Part shown: piece by piece, positions 37,472 through 47,381 of the stretch
Numbering within the stretch: the first letter of the stretch is position 1
How the letters are laid out: every line of letters starts with the position of its first letter
Source: Nematostella vectensis
Taxonomy: Eukaryota > Cnidaria > Anthozoa > Actiniaria > Edwardsiidae
Length of the DNA stretch: 64,000 bases
Assembly (NCBI RefSeq): GCF_932526225.1
Contig: NC_064035.1
Span: 13,834,566-13,898,565, forward strand
Reading direction: 5' to 3'
Made by a program: the position numbers and the translations under genes
The notes under the pieces: model-generated
The model's input: only the letters and a program-made list of their open reading frames with translations
Told to the model about the DNA's origin: nothing
Databases searched by the model: none

Positions 37472-40400
37472 AGAAACCCGTGACCCATGCTAAATGTAAA
37501 AATTATATGATTAATTACCGAGAGAACCAAAAGATTTACGTGGAGTACTTCAGGTTATCTCCGATCTTTTTTCCAATTAAGTTGTGGCCCACGAAAGAAC
37601 TCATGTCATAGACCCTTTAATTAATAGCTCCGTTCTCTCCTCTAGTGGGGACTTTCTTTAGTAAACCGTGGCCCATGTAAAACTCATAACATAGATCCTT
37701 TAATTGATATAGCTCCGTTCTTTCCTAGTAGCGGGTTATTAGGTAAACATTGCGTCACGGAAAACTCATGACCCGTTTAGATAGGAGTGTCGTCTCCTTA
37801 CGGTATCAAATAAAAGGATTCGTTGTTTCAGATTGAGGGAAGTATTCACTGTAGCACGAATGGTACCTTATCCTGTGGTGTCTGCGATTGCGACCGGGGA
37901 AGGTAAAGGCTGTCACATTCATCCTCGATCATCACTGTTTTTTTTTTTCTATTCGTTCACAACTTCCTAGCCTCTACTTTAAACCCTCTTAATCTTTTCC
38001 TCTACTATTTTATTATATTTATCATCATCCAGCCTGATCATCATCATTTTCACAATCATCACTATAATCGCTAATGCAGTGCACACTAGCGACATATCGA
38101 CATAACGACATGGGCGCGCGCACTCTTATCTTCGACATAACGACATAAGAGAAAAAAACATGTTTTTTTCTTTTATGTCATTATGTCCATGTCGTTATGT
38201 CGGGCTAAACATAGTGCGCGCGCCCATGTCGTTATGTTGTTATGTTGCTAGTGTGCACTAGGCAAAACAACAAGAAATATAAGAAAATCCAAAAAGAACA
38301 ATGAATCCGTCCTCCCTTTTCATAAAACTATTGCTTCGCCGCCCCCCCCCCCCCCCTTTTTTGAAACCCTGCATCCGCCCCTGTTACTACATTGAAGTCA
38401 TTATTATAATACAATGGTGCTATTATTTTTTGTCGCCAACCTTCGTTTTGTTTCCATGTCCAGCGCTGGCCGCCTTTGTAACTGTCCTGCAGGCTCACAA
38501 TATGAACCAAAGCGATGTGCCCGGTATGTCACTCACCTCTCATCCAGTATTGTGTGACATATGTCACGCACCACTACGGTATTATCCACAGTATTTCATC
38601 CAGTATTTTATGATATATGTCACGCACCACTACGGTATTATCCACAGTATTTCATCCAGTATTTTATGATATATGTCACGCATCCCTACAGCATTCATGC
38701 ACAGTATTTCACCCAGTATTGTGTGACATATGTCACGCACCTCTACGGTATTATTCACAGTATTTCATCCAGTAATGTGTGACATATGTCACGCATCTCT
38801 ACAGCATTTATGCACAGTATTTCACCCAGTATTGTGTGACATATGTCACGCACCACTACGGTATTACCCACTGTGTTTTATCCAGTATTGTGTGACATAT
38901 GTCACGCACTTCTGCAATTTTACCCACAGTATTTCATCCAGTATTTTTTTAAATAGAAATATACATCAATGTAAAAAAGATCAAAAGTATTTTTAGCTGG
39001 GATGTTGTTATTCTCCCTCGGGTTGCTAATTGTTTGGATTGTGAAATAACAAATAACGGCTACTTTGGCATCGAGTTAGCTAAGAATAAATGGACGCACT
39101 TAAACACCGGGGACCAGACTAGTGTGACGCATGTTTTTTTCAGCTGCAGTTTATTCTCGTAGAAAACGGCGATATTTAGCCCATCGTGGAATAACGGCTG
39201 AGTTCTGTCCCTTAAGTTTTAAAATATAGTATAAATAGTTTCTTTTAATGGCGGCCTTCTTAGTCCTTTTCATCCCCTGTGGGAAATAAGGCCGTCCCCA
39301 ACGTTACCATCGTTGCCAATAATCAAATAAACAAAAGCAAACTAACATTGCCACGCAAGCTGGGCCCAAAGGGTTTACTTAAAAGATTTTTTTGTATACT
39401 TCACATTTTAAAACTCATAAATTATTTATCAGCCATTCTACCAATCAGGTGGACCTATTTGCTCGTGATGATTGGCTTAAAAAAAAACAAACGTTATTTT
39501 CTTTTGACCAACCCTCTAACAAATTTCGCCCCTTGATTACCTTAAACTTGATAAAAAAATGCCTGCTTGTTTATTTAAGATTACATAAATGGTGATTCAA
39601 GCACGTTGTGACGTGATGACTAAACTTGTAAACCCCTAACTCACGTGATTAGGTCTAACGCCACTGAAGCCTACGCAATGTCTACAGAAAACGCGATCAC
39701 GTGAGTAAAATCAAAAGTCTCGGGTGGACGCCCAGTTCTTGACGGATTTGTCAGTAAAATATGTGGTTTGGCGCGAAAAAATGTTTGCGCACCGCACTTT
39801 CCCGCCTTTTCACGTGCTGACTTTATTCTCGAGCACTTAAAGTTTTATGTCATATTATTTGCAACTGATCTTGCCCAGTTAAGACGCCGTTTTTTCAGCT
39901 GCTGTTGCAAATGTAAATACATGCAAATGAAGTGGAAACAATCGACATGCATTTGCATTTGTAACAGTACATGCAAAGAACGGCCTCCTTCCTTATCGTT
40001 TCCACTTTTTCGTTCTGTTAGAAACCTGCCCTTGTGGACTGGGCGTTTCACTCGAGCATTTAAATATTCCTTTAAATAAAAACTGAAGATAAAACTAAAT
40101 GATGCATGGCCTTAACAGTGAGACTCGCGTTAAGAGTTGATCAAACCGACATAATGTATGGACGATTAACTTATCAGTGGAGGGCCCTGATATGTTATCT
40201 CATAGCTCACGCGTAAAAAAAGTCTCAATCTTTATAAAAGTCTAGACGTCACAGACTAAACTGACGAAGCGAAAATAAAGCGAGCCTCTATCAGCCGCCA
40301 TTTTATCATCCAGCAAAATATCAAGTATTAGGAATAATCCGTTGCCATCGACTATTTTTTGGAAGCTGTTTGAATTGAATTTTTTGAAAAAAAAAACGCA

Positions 40401-43400
40401 TGAGATTTTAATTTTAGGTAGTTACTTTGAGATTACTCCTCTTGTCTTCCAAGATATATTGAAAGAAATGAATGAAATGGCGTGGCTGACAAGGTCAAAC
40501 CTAAACTAAGAGCTCTTTTCTGTGTAAATTGAGCAGGCGTGAGAGAAGCCTATTCCCTTTTTTCGCGTCCCTGTATTTACTAGTAACAAGTGGACTGATG
40601 TTGACAGTTGATCTCGTTCCGTTGCTAGCGGTGGTAACAGCACGGCTCAAGTGTGTAGCGGGCGTGGCGTGTGTGACTGCGGCGAGTGTATCTGCACTGA
40701 GAGTAAGGTAAGAAAGTGTAACGCGTAAAACACCTAATTTGACTTGCCCTTTGATTGGTTGATCAACTTAGCTGGCTTTTCTCGTGCATTCTCTGATTGG
40801 TCCCTCCATATCGTATCATTACTAGTTTCCGCCAAGAGATCATCCACTCTGATTGGTTCCTAAACGTTATAACGTGTTATTACTGGTTACTTTGGGTAGT
40901 GATATGGCTGTATCTAGAATATTTGTGTCAGAGAAGGGAAGCCCCATTTATTCTTTGTATTTTCTTTGGAGGGAGGAGGTGCAATTGTTTCCCATATGTA
41001 CTTGTTAGAGTCCGACATGGCGTGACATGGCGGTCACCAGTTCCAACTATGAATGACCATAAGTCAACACAAATACTTTCTTTTAAAGACGAAGGGTGAG
41101 ATTATTTACGGCAAGTACTGTGAGTGTACCAACATGGACTGTCCTCGCGACCCAGGCAGCGGCTTGCCTTGTGGAGGTAAGCTAGAGGGATTAACGTCTC
41201 GTACATGCAGCACAATCTCATCTGCCCGCTCGTTGGATTTTTAAAGCCGTTTTGTCACCAGTTTACCTCCGGTCGATAACGTTACAACCTTCGATGATTT
41301 TCAACAGAAAACGAGAAAAATATTTCAAAATTGTGAAATAGGGTGTCTATTGGAAGTTTTTTTTGGAGGATTTGATTGGTTAAGGTTTCCGTCGGCCCTC
41401 TGGAAATAAACTGGTGACAATTCAGCCTTAATAAACCGGGTGTTGACATGAAATTAATGTCATGTGAATGTATACAAGACAATTATAGGCCCAGATATTT
41501 TTAGGGGGTGTTAATGTCAGATATTTTTTTTCTCTGCTATTGCTCACTAGACTTTCATACGCGGACAATATGCTATGTGTTTCCCCTACAATATTGGCAT
41601 TATTTATACGGGGCTTATTTCGTCGACAAAGTGCTGTCGGTATAGGTATATTACATAAAGCGATTCACTCAAAAACAATAAAAATGAAATATAAATCGAA
41701 ATAAGAATCATATACAGAGTATACAGAGTAGAATGTTGTAAAACATACACTTTTACTTACGCCCTGAGCATGGTATCTGCCATTGTCCAAATAGGCCAGT
41801 CCAGCCTCTGAAGTCATCCAACCATCGTCTATGCGTTATGCCCCTTGACTGTTTCCCCTCAACCATTCTCTCTAGGATAGCGGTAGACAAATTTCTAACC
41901 TTTGTAATATGGCCAAAGTATTGTAGTTCACTCTGTCTTCTTAAAGGAGCGTCCAACTCACACCTAACTATTTTAGAATTGAATTGTTTGTTCGATGTTC
42001 GGTCCCATAATCTGCTATTGCGTGCATATCTGCTATTGCGTGCATATCTGCTATTGCGTGACACGTAATTGTACGCTTTACCTTATTAGGCCCTTGGCAT
42101 GGTATCTGCAATAACGTGACGTGTAACTATCCGCTTTACCTTATTGGGCCCTGGGCATGGTATCTGCTATTGCGTGACACGTAATTGTACGCTTTACCTT
42201 ATTAGGCCCTGGGCATGGTATCTGCTATTGCGTGACACGTAATTGTACGCTTTACCTTATTAGGCCCTTGGCATGGTATCTGCAATAACGTGACGTGTAG
42301 CTATCCGCTTTACCTTATTGGGCCCTGGGCATGGTATCTGCTATTGCGTGACACGTAATTGTACGCTTTACCTTATTAGGCCCTGGGCATGGTATCTGCT
42401 ATTGCGTGACACGTAATTGTACGCTTTACCTTATTAGGCCCTTGGCATGGTATCTGCAATAACGTGACGTGTAGCTATCCGCTTTACCTTATTGGGCCCT
42501 GGGCATGGTATCTGCTATTGCGTGACACGTAATTGTACGCTTTACCTTATTAGGCCCTGGGCATGGTATCTGCTATTGCGTGACACGTAATTGTACGCTT
42601 TACCTTATTAGGCCCTGGGCATGGTATCAGCTATTGCGTGACACGTATTTGTACGCTTTACCTTATTAGGTCCTGAGCATGGTATCTGCTATTGCGTGAC
42701 ACGTATTTGTACGCTTTACCTTATTGGGCCCTGGGCATGGTATCTGCTATTGCGTGACACGTATTTGTACGCTTTACCTTATTCGGCCCTGGGCATGGTA
42801 TCTGGTATTGCGTGACACGTGTTTGTACGCTTTACCTTATTTGGCCCTGGGCATGGTATCTGCTATTGCGTGACACGTATTTGTACGCTTTTCCTTATTA
42901 GGCCCTGCATGGTATCTGCTATTGCGTGACACGTATTTGTACGTTTACCTTATTGGGCCCTGGGCATGGTATCTGCTATTGCGTGACACGTAATTGTACG
43001 CTTTACCTTATTGGGCCCTGAGCATGGTATCTGCTATTGCGTGACACGTAATTGTACGGTTTTCCTTATTAGGCCCTGGGCATGGTTTCTGCTATTGCGT
43101 GACACGTATTTGCACGCTTTACCTTATTAGGCCCTGAGCATGGTATATGTGACTGCGGAACGTGTAACTGCACAGGAAACTGGACCGGACCTGACTGCAT
43201 GTGCACAAAGAGCAACGAGACGTGTATAAGGAATGGGGTAAGTTGCTTTAGCTACGTGCGGTCTTACTCATTGGGGTAAATTGTTTACGATCCTTGCGGA
43301 AGGTATCGGCATCGCCCAGGTTAACGGGGTAACTTGCTTTAGCTCCGTTCAAAACAGAACGGAGCTCGATCGACCACAAGACGATGGAAGTACTGGCAAA

Positions 43401-46400
43401 ATGCAAACAACAGCGTGTGGCACTATCTCGGGGCAAAGGGGGCAAGGTGAACGCGGCTTCTGGTAGGCGCTCATTCATTTTTTTATGTTTGATTTGAGAA
43501 TTGTTCGTGAAAATGTGGTGGTCTCTTGAGGGATAAAAAGAAGAATGCATATGCAGTGCCCTGATCCATTGAACCGTGCTCGCTCGTAGAGAGAGGGGTT
43601 TAACCACACTACACTAAATCACCTTTGACATTACCGTTCCAGGTCCTCTGCAGTGGGCGTGGAACTTGTGAATGCGGGCAATGCGTTTGTAACGCGACAT
43701 CTGGATACGTTGGAGCATTCTGTGATGACTGCCCTGTAAGTCATTCGGTTACCAAAATACCATAGACCTAGTTTTCAACAGACATTTCCCCACCTCTAAC
43801 TTCTGACAAGTCGACGAGACAGTCCAAATGCAACGCTTTGCAGGCAACATTGAACTTAGGAAGCTACTCGTATTCTATCTATTGTAACGTGTTGCTTGAG
43901 ATGTCATGATCCATATTCTTTTAGCATTCTTTGTAGTTTTCATTAAATTTATAACAACCGCAGAGTAAATATGATACATCTAGTTGTAATGTATGATCGA
44001 TTCAAGTAATTGAATAACAATGAAAACTCTTTTGAGCTACGTGACACTGGCCATATTAAAGCCGCATTGTCATCAGTTTACTTCCGGAGGTCCGACGGAA
44101 ACCTTCACCGTTAAAAGACAAAAGAATTTATTAAAATCCGAGATATTAAACAGGCCATTCGCTCTAAATTATCAATCAAATCCTCAAAGAAACTTCCAAT
44201 AAACACACTGCTTTCAATATTTTGAAATATTTGTCGTGTTTTCCGTTAAAAATCATCGGAGATTGTTACGTAATCGACCGGAAGTTAGCTAGTGACAATG
44301 CGGCTTTAAGTTTCGTTTTACATTCTGTTTTGGCAGACATGTCCAGGCCAGTGTGAGGCGAATCGAGACTGCGTCCAGTGCATGAAATTCGGCACTGGCA
44401 AACTTGCTGGTGCGGAGTGTGCACCTAAGTGTGGCGGTATACTGTTCGAGATGGTTGACGAAATCAAGCCAGGTCTGTAGACAAAACATTGTGTGCATAA
44501 ATACATCTATTGAGTCTAAGTTGTGTGAGGTAAGGTTAGGTAGAAAACCGATGTTCTAATATGATTTTTTTGTTCTACTCTAGAGATGGGTGAGAAGTGC
44601 CTGTTTGAGGATCAAGACGACTGCTTCTTCACGTTTGCTTATAGGGAAAATGAGAACCAAGAACTCGTTATTTACGTGCAAAAAGAGCGAGGTGATTGTC
44701 AAATAATAAATTATGTGAATACAGCTGGCTCTCGAATACTTTAATGCCTCCAAGGCATAGTTATTCGGAAAAAGTACTTGAATGGAAACGGATCACTTTC
44801 GAGTTATAGTGAGGTTCGAGTCACATGAAGAGGTAATCGAAGAAGATGTTCTGCATCAGCTATCAGGGAAAGACGTTTCTATAGCGCAAACGCACCTACA
44901 TTTTTTGTTAGCAGAGATACATGCTGATGATATACGTCTTGTATTCACAAAAATGTATTCAAGTTCTCCGATACAGATAAATAAATAGAGTGACAGGACC
45001 GTCTAGATGAGAGAAGACGATAGACAGTCCCCAATGGAGAAGTCAACCCATATACCTTTGTAGTCTCTGAAACACCAAGTCCCTAACCATGATTATCTGT
45101 TCCCTTTCATGAACGTAGACTGTCCGGAAGAGGCTGAGGCTTTGGCTGTCATTCTGGGTGTGGTGGGTGGGGTTCTAGGAGTTGGGCTGGCGCTGTTACT
45201 GATTTGGAAGCTTCTAGCAACGATACAGGTAAGATCACGTTACTCCCCCTTCTAGATAATGCGTCATATTCACTGTAACCCTCTTACCCCCATCAAAACG
45301 ATAATAAAGGTGCGCAAAGCTTCACGGGCCGGACCAACTCAGGAACTTTGGCCAAAATCTTTTTGCGCGCTTCGCTCTTTTCTGTTATTGCTTCATGAGT
45401 ATGTGTCACCGTTAACTTGTTCTATTTTCAGGATCGCCGAGAGTTCGCTAAATTTGAAAAGGAAAGACAGAATGCTAAGTGGGATACGGTACGTGTTGTG
45501 TTCGATTTCTTTTCCGCCTTTTCTGCCGGCTCTCCCTGCCACTACCCTCTCTCCCTGATAGTACCCTCTCTCCCTGATAGTACCCTCTCTCCCTGATAGT
45601 ACCCTCTCTCCCTGCCACTACCCTCTCTCCCTGATAGTACCCTCTCTCCCTGCCACTACCCTCTCTCCCTGATAGTACCCTCTCTCCCTAATAGTACCCT
45701 CTCTCCCTGATAGTACCCTCTCTCCCTGATAGTACCCTCTCTTCCTGATAGTACCCTCTCTCCCTGATAGTACCCTCTCTCCCTGATAGTACTGTACAGG
45801 ACCCGAAATGATCCCAGGACCCGAAACGATCCCCAAAAGTTCCCCAACTGATCCCGGGACCCGAAACGATCCCCAAGAGTCCCCGAAATGAACCCCAAGG
45901 AATTGCAGTAATGGACAACAAAAGGAATGTGTAAGGATTGGCTTTCAGTTTTAAAAACATTTGAAGCATTTAGCTTTATTTATGTTATTAAAAGGAAATT
46001 TACATTAACTAAAACTATAGTATTAAGATATTAATATACGACAGCGAGGGAAATACTGTGGTTGAGTCAGAAATTGGGGTCAACTAACAATTCCTGTGAT
46101 AGTAATTTGAAGAACACGGTGTGGATAAATCATTTTTACATAAAAAGCCAAAAAGAAAGGATAGGACATGCTGCTTTTCATAGTAAGCGAAATGGGTTAA
46201 GGTTATTTTTCGCATGTTTTTATTCGGCGAATGAAAGACCTATCCTATCATGCCGGGGTGTACGCACGACTACATGAGGAAATTCAAAACTCACATAATA
46301 TTGCTTTCAACAAATGCCACATCCTCTTAATATTTTGCATCGGTAGTAGATGGGTTGGTTGTTCGAGTGTATTACTCAGTGTGCTTTTGTCGTTCCATCT

Positions 46401-47305
46401 TCTCGGCCAAACCGGCTGCCTAAATATAATGTGTCGGTAAATATTCGCTCGTGTAAACAAGAATTTCGTGGTGAAATACATGTTTGGTTGTCAAATGAAT
46501 ACTAATTTTTAGGGGTGATGTTTACCGGAAATGAGAGTCATGTGTCGGAACCGCAAAATGTTTAGAGTGTGATGGAAGGTCGAGAGTTTGGTTGATCTGA
46601 GCAAAGCTGTGCTATGTTTATGCTGTATTCCTTTCAGTAGCAATTGAAAGTTGTGTATTTGTTTTGGACTCTGTTTATGTTTAACGCCGGGCAATGTAAT
46701 AAATAGAAGTATTGTATTGGAATTTAATATTTTTAAGTCGCGTTGTTTAGAAATTGAGTCGCTGTTAACCCTTAATTATGCTTCAAGAATTGCAAGTATT
46801 TCTTCTGCTTTCCCTTTGTCCATTACCGCAATTCCTTGGGGTTAATTTCGGGGACTCCTCGGTATCGTTTCGGGTCCCAGGATCATTTGGGGTACTTTTG
46901 GGGATCATTTCGGGTCCTGGGATCATTTCGGGTCCTGTACAGTACCCTCTCTCCCTGATAGTACCCATACTTAACATATTGTTTTGACCAAGTTGTCCTT
47001 CGTCCTTCCAATGCTAAAACCCGTCTAAATTAAAAACACACACGCGCGCGAAAAATTGAAGGTTTTCTTTTGTTTTTCATTATGGTCATGTTGAGAAGTA
47101 ACCAGTCATCTGAGGTTTTGTTACCACAGGCATCCCCCAGGCTCCCCGATTTCTCACTGACCGTTATTGATAAGGAAGTTATGTCGAGAATTTACATCGT
47201 CTAATTTAGATCGTATTCTGATATATTCTGGTATTGCAGGGAGAAAATCCTATTTTCAAGCAAGCAACAACGACGTTTCAGAACCCCACCTATGGCGGAA
47301 AATAA
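28403..47305 (+). CDS. ITGB: Integrin beta subunit, complete (27 coding exons, 774 aa)
   Basis: Exons: 28403-28448, 31439-31530, 32116-32226, 32308-32371, 33037-33168, 33728-33824, 33954-34047, 34259-34348, 35001-35087, 35683-35757, 36059-36154, 36459-36557, 36717-36790, 36960-37014, 37095-37147, 37225-37309, 37832-37902, 38464-38523, 40629-40707, 41089-41176, 43131-43237, 43643-43735, 44337-44472, 44584-44691, 45119-45228, 45432-45488, 47240-47305. All have GT/AG borders and phases match throughout, summing to 2325 nt. The product is a type I membrane receptor subunit that pairs with an alpha subunit and links extracellular matrix to talin and actin. Order: signal peptide 1-16, PSI 20-70, hybrid, beta-I about 116-355 (MIDAS D129, S131, S133), hybrid, four I-EGF 445-615, beta-tail 616-698, TM 705-730, tail with NPIF and NPTY. 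Length is normal for the family. AATAAA overlaps the stop codon. Confidence 0.96.
29281..31064 (+). repeat. 91-bp minisatellite with higher-order structure (integrin intron)
   Basis: About 19 head-to-tail copies of a 91-bp C-rich unit (key words TGCCTTCCCTGCTTAATACT and CCTCCCCATCCCTACTG) keep exact 91-bp spacing. Unit variants (CCAACCC/CCAACTC, CCTACC/CCGACC, CACG/CATG, CCAA/CGAA) recur in the same order in two blocks of eight and nine units. The array lies between the signal-peptide exon and the PSI exon. It is not coding. Confidence 0.95.
31065..31345 (+). repeat. Degenerate C-rich flank of the 91-bp array
   Basis: The sequence continues the C/T/A-rich composition with looser repeats (CTACTCAACCCCACACTATC, CATCTTACCTGCTTAACAGT twice). 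It probably represents decayed array units. A 110-codon open frame here is a composition artefact. Confidence 0.6.
31439..32371 (+). CDS. ITGB: Integrin PSI and start of hybrid domain (3 exons)
   Basis: Exon 31439-31530 encodes the PSI signature (C-x6-CGECI...CGWCED). Exon 32116-32226 completes PSI with further cysteines (PRC, KFC). Exon 32308-32371 encodes VSPQNMTLNLRPG, the start of the hybrid domain as in other integrin betas. NMT is an N-glycosylation sequon. Confidence 0.93.
32397..32844. mobile_element. 448-bp MITE with AGGGGTAGCRATGGGTA ends
   Basis: Left end AGGGGTAGCAATGGGTA and right end (in reverse) AGGGGTAGCGATGGGTA form 17-bp TIRs with one mismatch. The interior is rich in AAGTCTC/GGCTC words. 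It lies in the intron between the hybrid-domain exon and the MIDAS exon. The 90-codon open frame inside is not a gene. Confidence 0.8.
33037..36557 (+). CDS. ITGB: Integrin beta-I (ligand-binding) domain exons
   Basis: Eight exons encode the von Willebrand A-like domain. The MIDAS motif is DLSGSM (D129, S131, S133) with ED at the ADMIDAS position. The SGNVDSPEGG block supplies the glutamate that coordinates the metal. CHLEGNTY and the YPSVGSL...YQVAPIFAIT block follow. The specificity-determining loop (residues about 179-196, PPVR...VPAF) has no cysteine, whereas most integrin betas have a disulfide pair there. Metal-dependent ligand binding should be retained; loop specificity may differ. 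Confidence 0.94.
36717..37309 (+). CDS. ITGB: Integrin hybrid-domain C-terminal part and I-EGF entry
   Basis: Four short exons (36717-36790, 36960-37014, 37095-37147, 37225-37309) encode the second half of the hybrid domain, ending with YICDCQCE, the hallmark entry into I-EGF1. All phases (0-2, 2-0, 0-2, 2-0) fit. Confidence 0.92.
37396..37469. repeat. (AT)n microsatellite
   Basis: An uninterrupted 74-bp TA/AT dinucleotide tract lies in the integrin intron between exons 37225-37309 and 37832-37902. Confidence 0.98.
37832..43735 (+). CDS. ITGB: Integrin cysteine-rich I-EGF repeats (6 exons)
   Basis: Exons 37832-37902, 38464-38523, 40629-40707, 41089-41176, 43131-43237 and 43643-43735 encode C-x-C-rich I-EGF repeats (SCGVCDCD, CSGRGVCDCGECIC, HGICDCGTCNC, CSGRGTCECGQCVC). 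Exon 43131-43237 begins at the last copy of a 58-bp array whose every unit includes the acceptor and the beginning of this exon. Using the next upstream acceptor would read into TGA. The introns here are the longest of the gene and packed with arrays and transposons. Confidence 0.92.
38078..38259. mobile_element. 182-bp palindromic MITE with iterated GACATAAC motif
   Basis: Both ends read AGTGCACACTAGC inward, followed by iterations of GACATAAC and by GACATGGGCGCGCGCAC. The whole element folds on itself around AAAACATGTTTTTTTC. It is non-coding and intronic. Confidence 0.85.
38332..38385 (+). repeat. hAT-type terminus remnant with C-tract
   Basis: A C-tract followed by TTTTTTGAAACCCTGCATCC and GCCCCTG resembles the end (CAGGGGCGGATSYAG in reverse) of a widespread hAT-type short element also seen at 52313-52368. 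Only one end is recognisable. Confidence 0.5.
38530..38945 (+). repeat. About 56-bp minisatellite beginning at an integrin splice donor
   Basis: Seven imperfect copies contain GTGTGACATATGTCACGCAC, a TACGGTATTA-type segment and a CAGTATTTCATCCAGTATT segment. The array starts within 10 bp of the donor of exon 38464-38523 (GCCCG|GTATGTCACTCACC). The unit's TGTGACATATGTCACGCACC resembles that junction, which suggests the junction seeded the array. Overlapping open frames are artefacts. Confidence 0.88.
38946..40628. other. Integrin intron without identified genes
   Basis: AT-rich intronic sequence. It contains a loose palindrome around ATGCAAATG words (39905-39985) and several CACGTGA motifs, but nothing coding. 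Short open frames on both strands have no support. Confidence 0.5.
41245..41427. mobile_element. piggyBac-type MITE, copy 1 (TTAA-flanked)
   Basis: A 183-bp element is bounded by TTAA at 41241-41244 and 41428-41431. The left end is AGCCGTTTTGTCACCAGTTT; the right end read in reverse is GGCTGAATTGTCACCAGTTT. TTAA target sites with short inverted ends are typical of piggyBac-mobilised MITEs. A homologous copy in opposite orientation lies at 44060-44305. Confidence 0.85.
41745..43130 (+). repeat. 58-bp minisatellite built from a 3' splice site plus exon start
   Basis: About 18 full units at 58-bp spacing fill 42050-43130, with a first partial unit at 41745-41785 displaced by a LINE fragment. 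Each unit reads CTTTACCTTATTAG|GCCCTGGGCATGG and then a TGYTATTGCGTGACACG segment. This corresponds to the acceptor and the first 40 or so bases of the I-EGF exon at 43131 (TTACCTTATTAG|GCCCTGAGCATGG, TGTGACTGCGGAACGTG). The units look like decayed copies of the exon's 5' end with its acceptor. None is usable: splicing to the penultimate acceptor runs into TGA. Confidence 0.93.
41790..42000 (-). pseudogene. LINE 3' ORF2 tail fragment inserted in the array
   Basis: Minus-strand reading gives a conserved non-LTR retrotransposon C-terminal pattern: ELQYFGHITKVRNLSTAILE, then VEGKQSRG, then RRWLDDFRGWTG. It ends near 41790 and is flanked on both sides by array sequence (GCATGGTATCTGCCATTG on the left, ATCTGCTATTGCG on the right). 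It is therefore a truncated insertion into a pre-existing unit. It is only about 70 codons long and inactive. Confidence 0.8.
44060..44305. mobile_element. piggyBac-type MITE, copy 2 (TTAA-flanked)
   Basis: A 246-bp element lies between TTAA at 44056-44059 and 44306-44309. Its inverted ends begin AGCCGCATTGTCATCAG and AGCCGCATTGTCACTAG. The reverse complement aligns with copy 1 (shared GATGATTTTYAAC and ATATTTCAAAAT blocks). It sits immediately before the acceptor of the beta-tail exon at 44337. Confidence 0.85.
44337..47305 (+). CDS. ITGB: Integrin beta-tail, transmembrane helix and cytoplasmic tail
   Basis: Exons 44337-44472 and 44584-44691 encode the beta-tail domain (CPGQCEANRDCVQC, CLFEDQDDCFFTF). 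Exon 45119-45228 encodes the TM helix (AVILGVVGGVLGVGLALLLI) followed by WKLL. Exon 45432-45488 encodes DRREFAKFEKER and NAKWDT. The last exon holds NPIF and NPTY, the talin and kindlin type sites. The tail is one of the most conserved parts of the family, and its near-canonical form indicates a functional receptor. Confidence 0.95.
44704..45118. other. Integrin intron between beta-tail and TM exons
   Basis: Ordinary intronic sequence that ends in a normal acceptor (CATGAACGTAG). I see no repeat or gene here; the 68-codon open frame is unsupported. Confidence 0.5.
45536..45791 (+). repeat. 19-bp minisatellite CCCTCTCTCCCTGATAGTA
   Basis: About 13 copies of a 19-bp pyrimidine-rich unit, a few with GCCACTA in place of GATAGTA, lie 50 bp after the donor of integrin exon 45432-45488. 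The array resumes for one unit at 46943-46968, after the inserted element 45792-46942. Minus-strand open frames with repeated RGYYQGE words are artefacts. Confidence 0.95.
45792..46942. mobile_element. 1.15-kb TIR element inserted at TA inside the 19-bp array
   Basis: The ends read CTGTACAGGACCCGAAATGA on the left and the same on the right in reverse. They are followed by iterated GGACCCGAAAYGATCCC words, giving TIRs of about 150 bp. Array sequence flanks both sides (CCCTGATAG-TA and TA-CCCTCTCTCC), so the target duplication is TA. The interior (about 800 bp) has only short unrelated open frames, so it is non-autonomous. TA targets suit the Tc1/mariner-pogo group, but the termini do not identify a family by eye. 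Confidence 0.88.
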
Positions 47306-47306
47306 A
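47301..47306 (+). terminator. AATAAA overlapping the integrin stop codon
   Basis: The last codons GGA AAA TAA ACC create AATAAA at 47301-47306. It may be coincidental, since usable poly(A) signals normally lie further downstream. No other exact AATAAA was noticed in the next 500 bp of the plus strand. The real cleavage site is unknown. Confidence 0.3.
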
Positions 47307-47381
47307 CCCCGAATTATAATTGTTGTCACTCAATCTTTAAGCGCACCTTCACTTGCGGGTATTCCTTGGCAAGATAATGCA

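Noticed and set aside
38301-38996. Plus-strand frames rich in CDICHAPLRYYP repeats
   Set aside because: Translation of the 56-bp intronic minisatellite.
45618-45969. Minus-strand open frames with repeated RGYYQGE words
   Set aside because: Pure translation of the 19-bp minisatellite and of the TIR of the inserted element.
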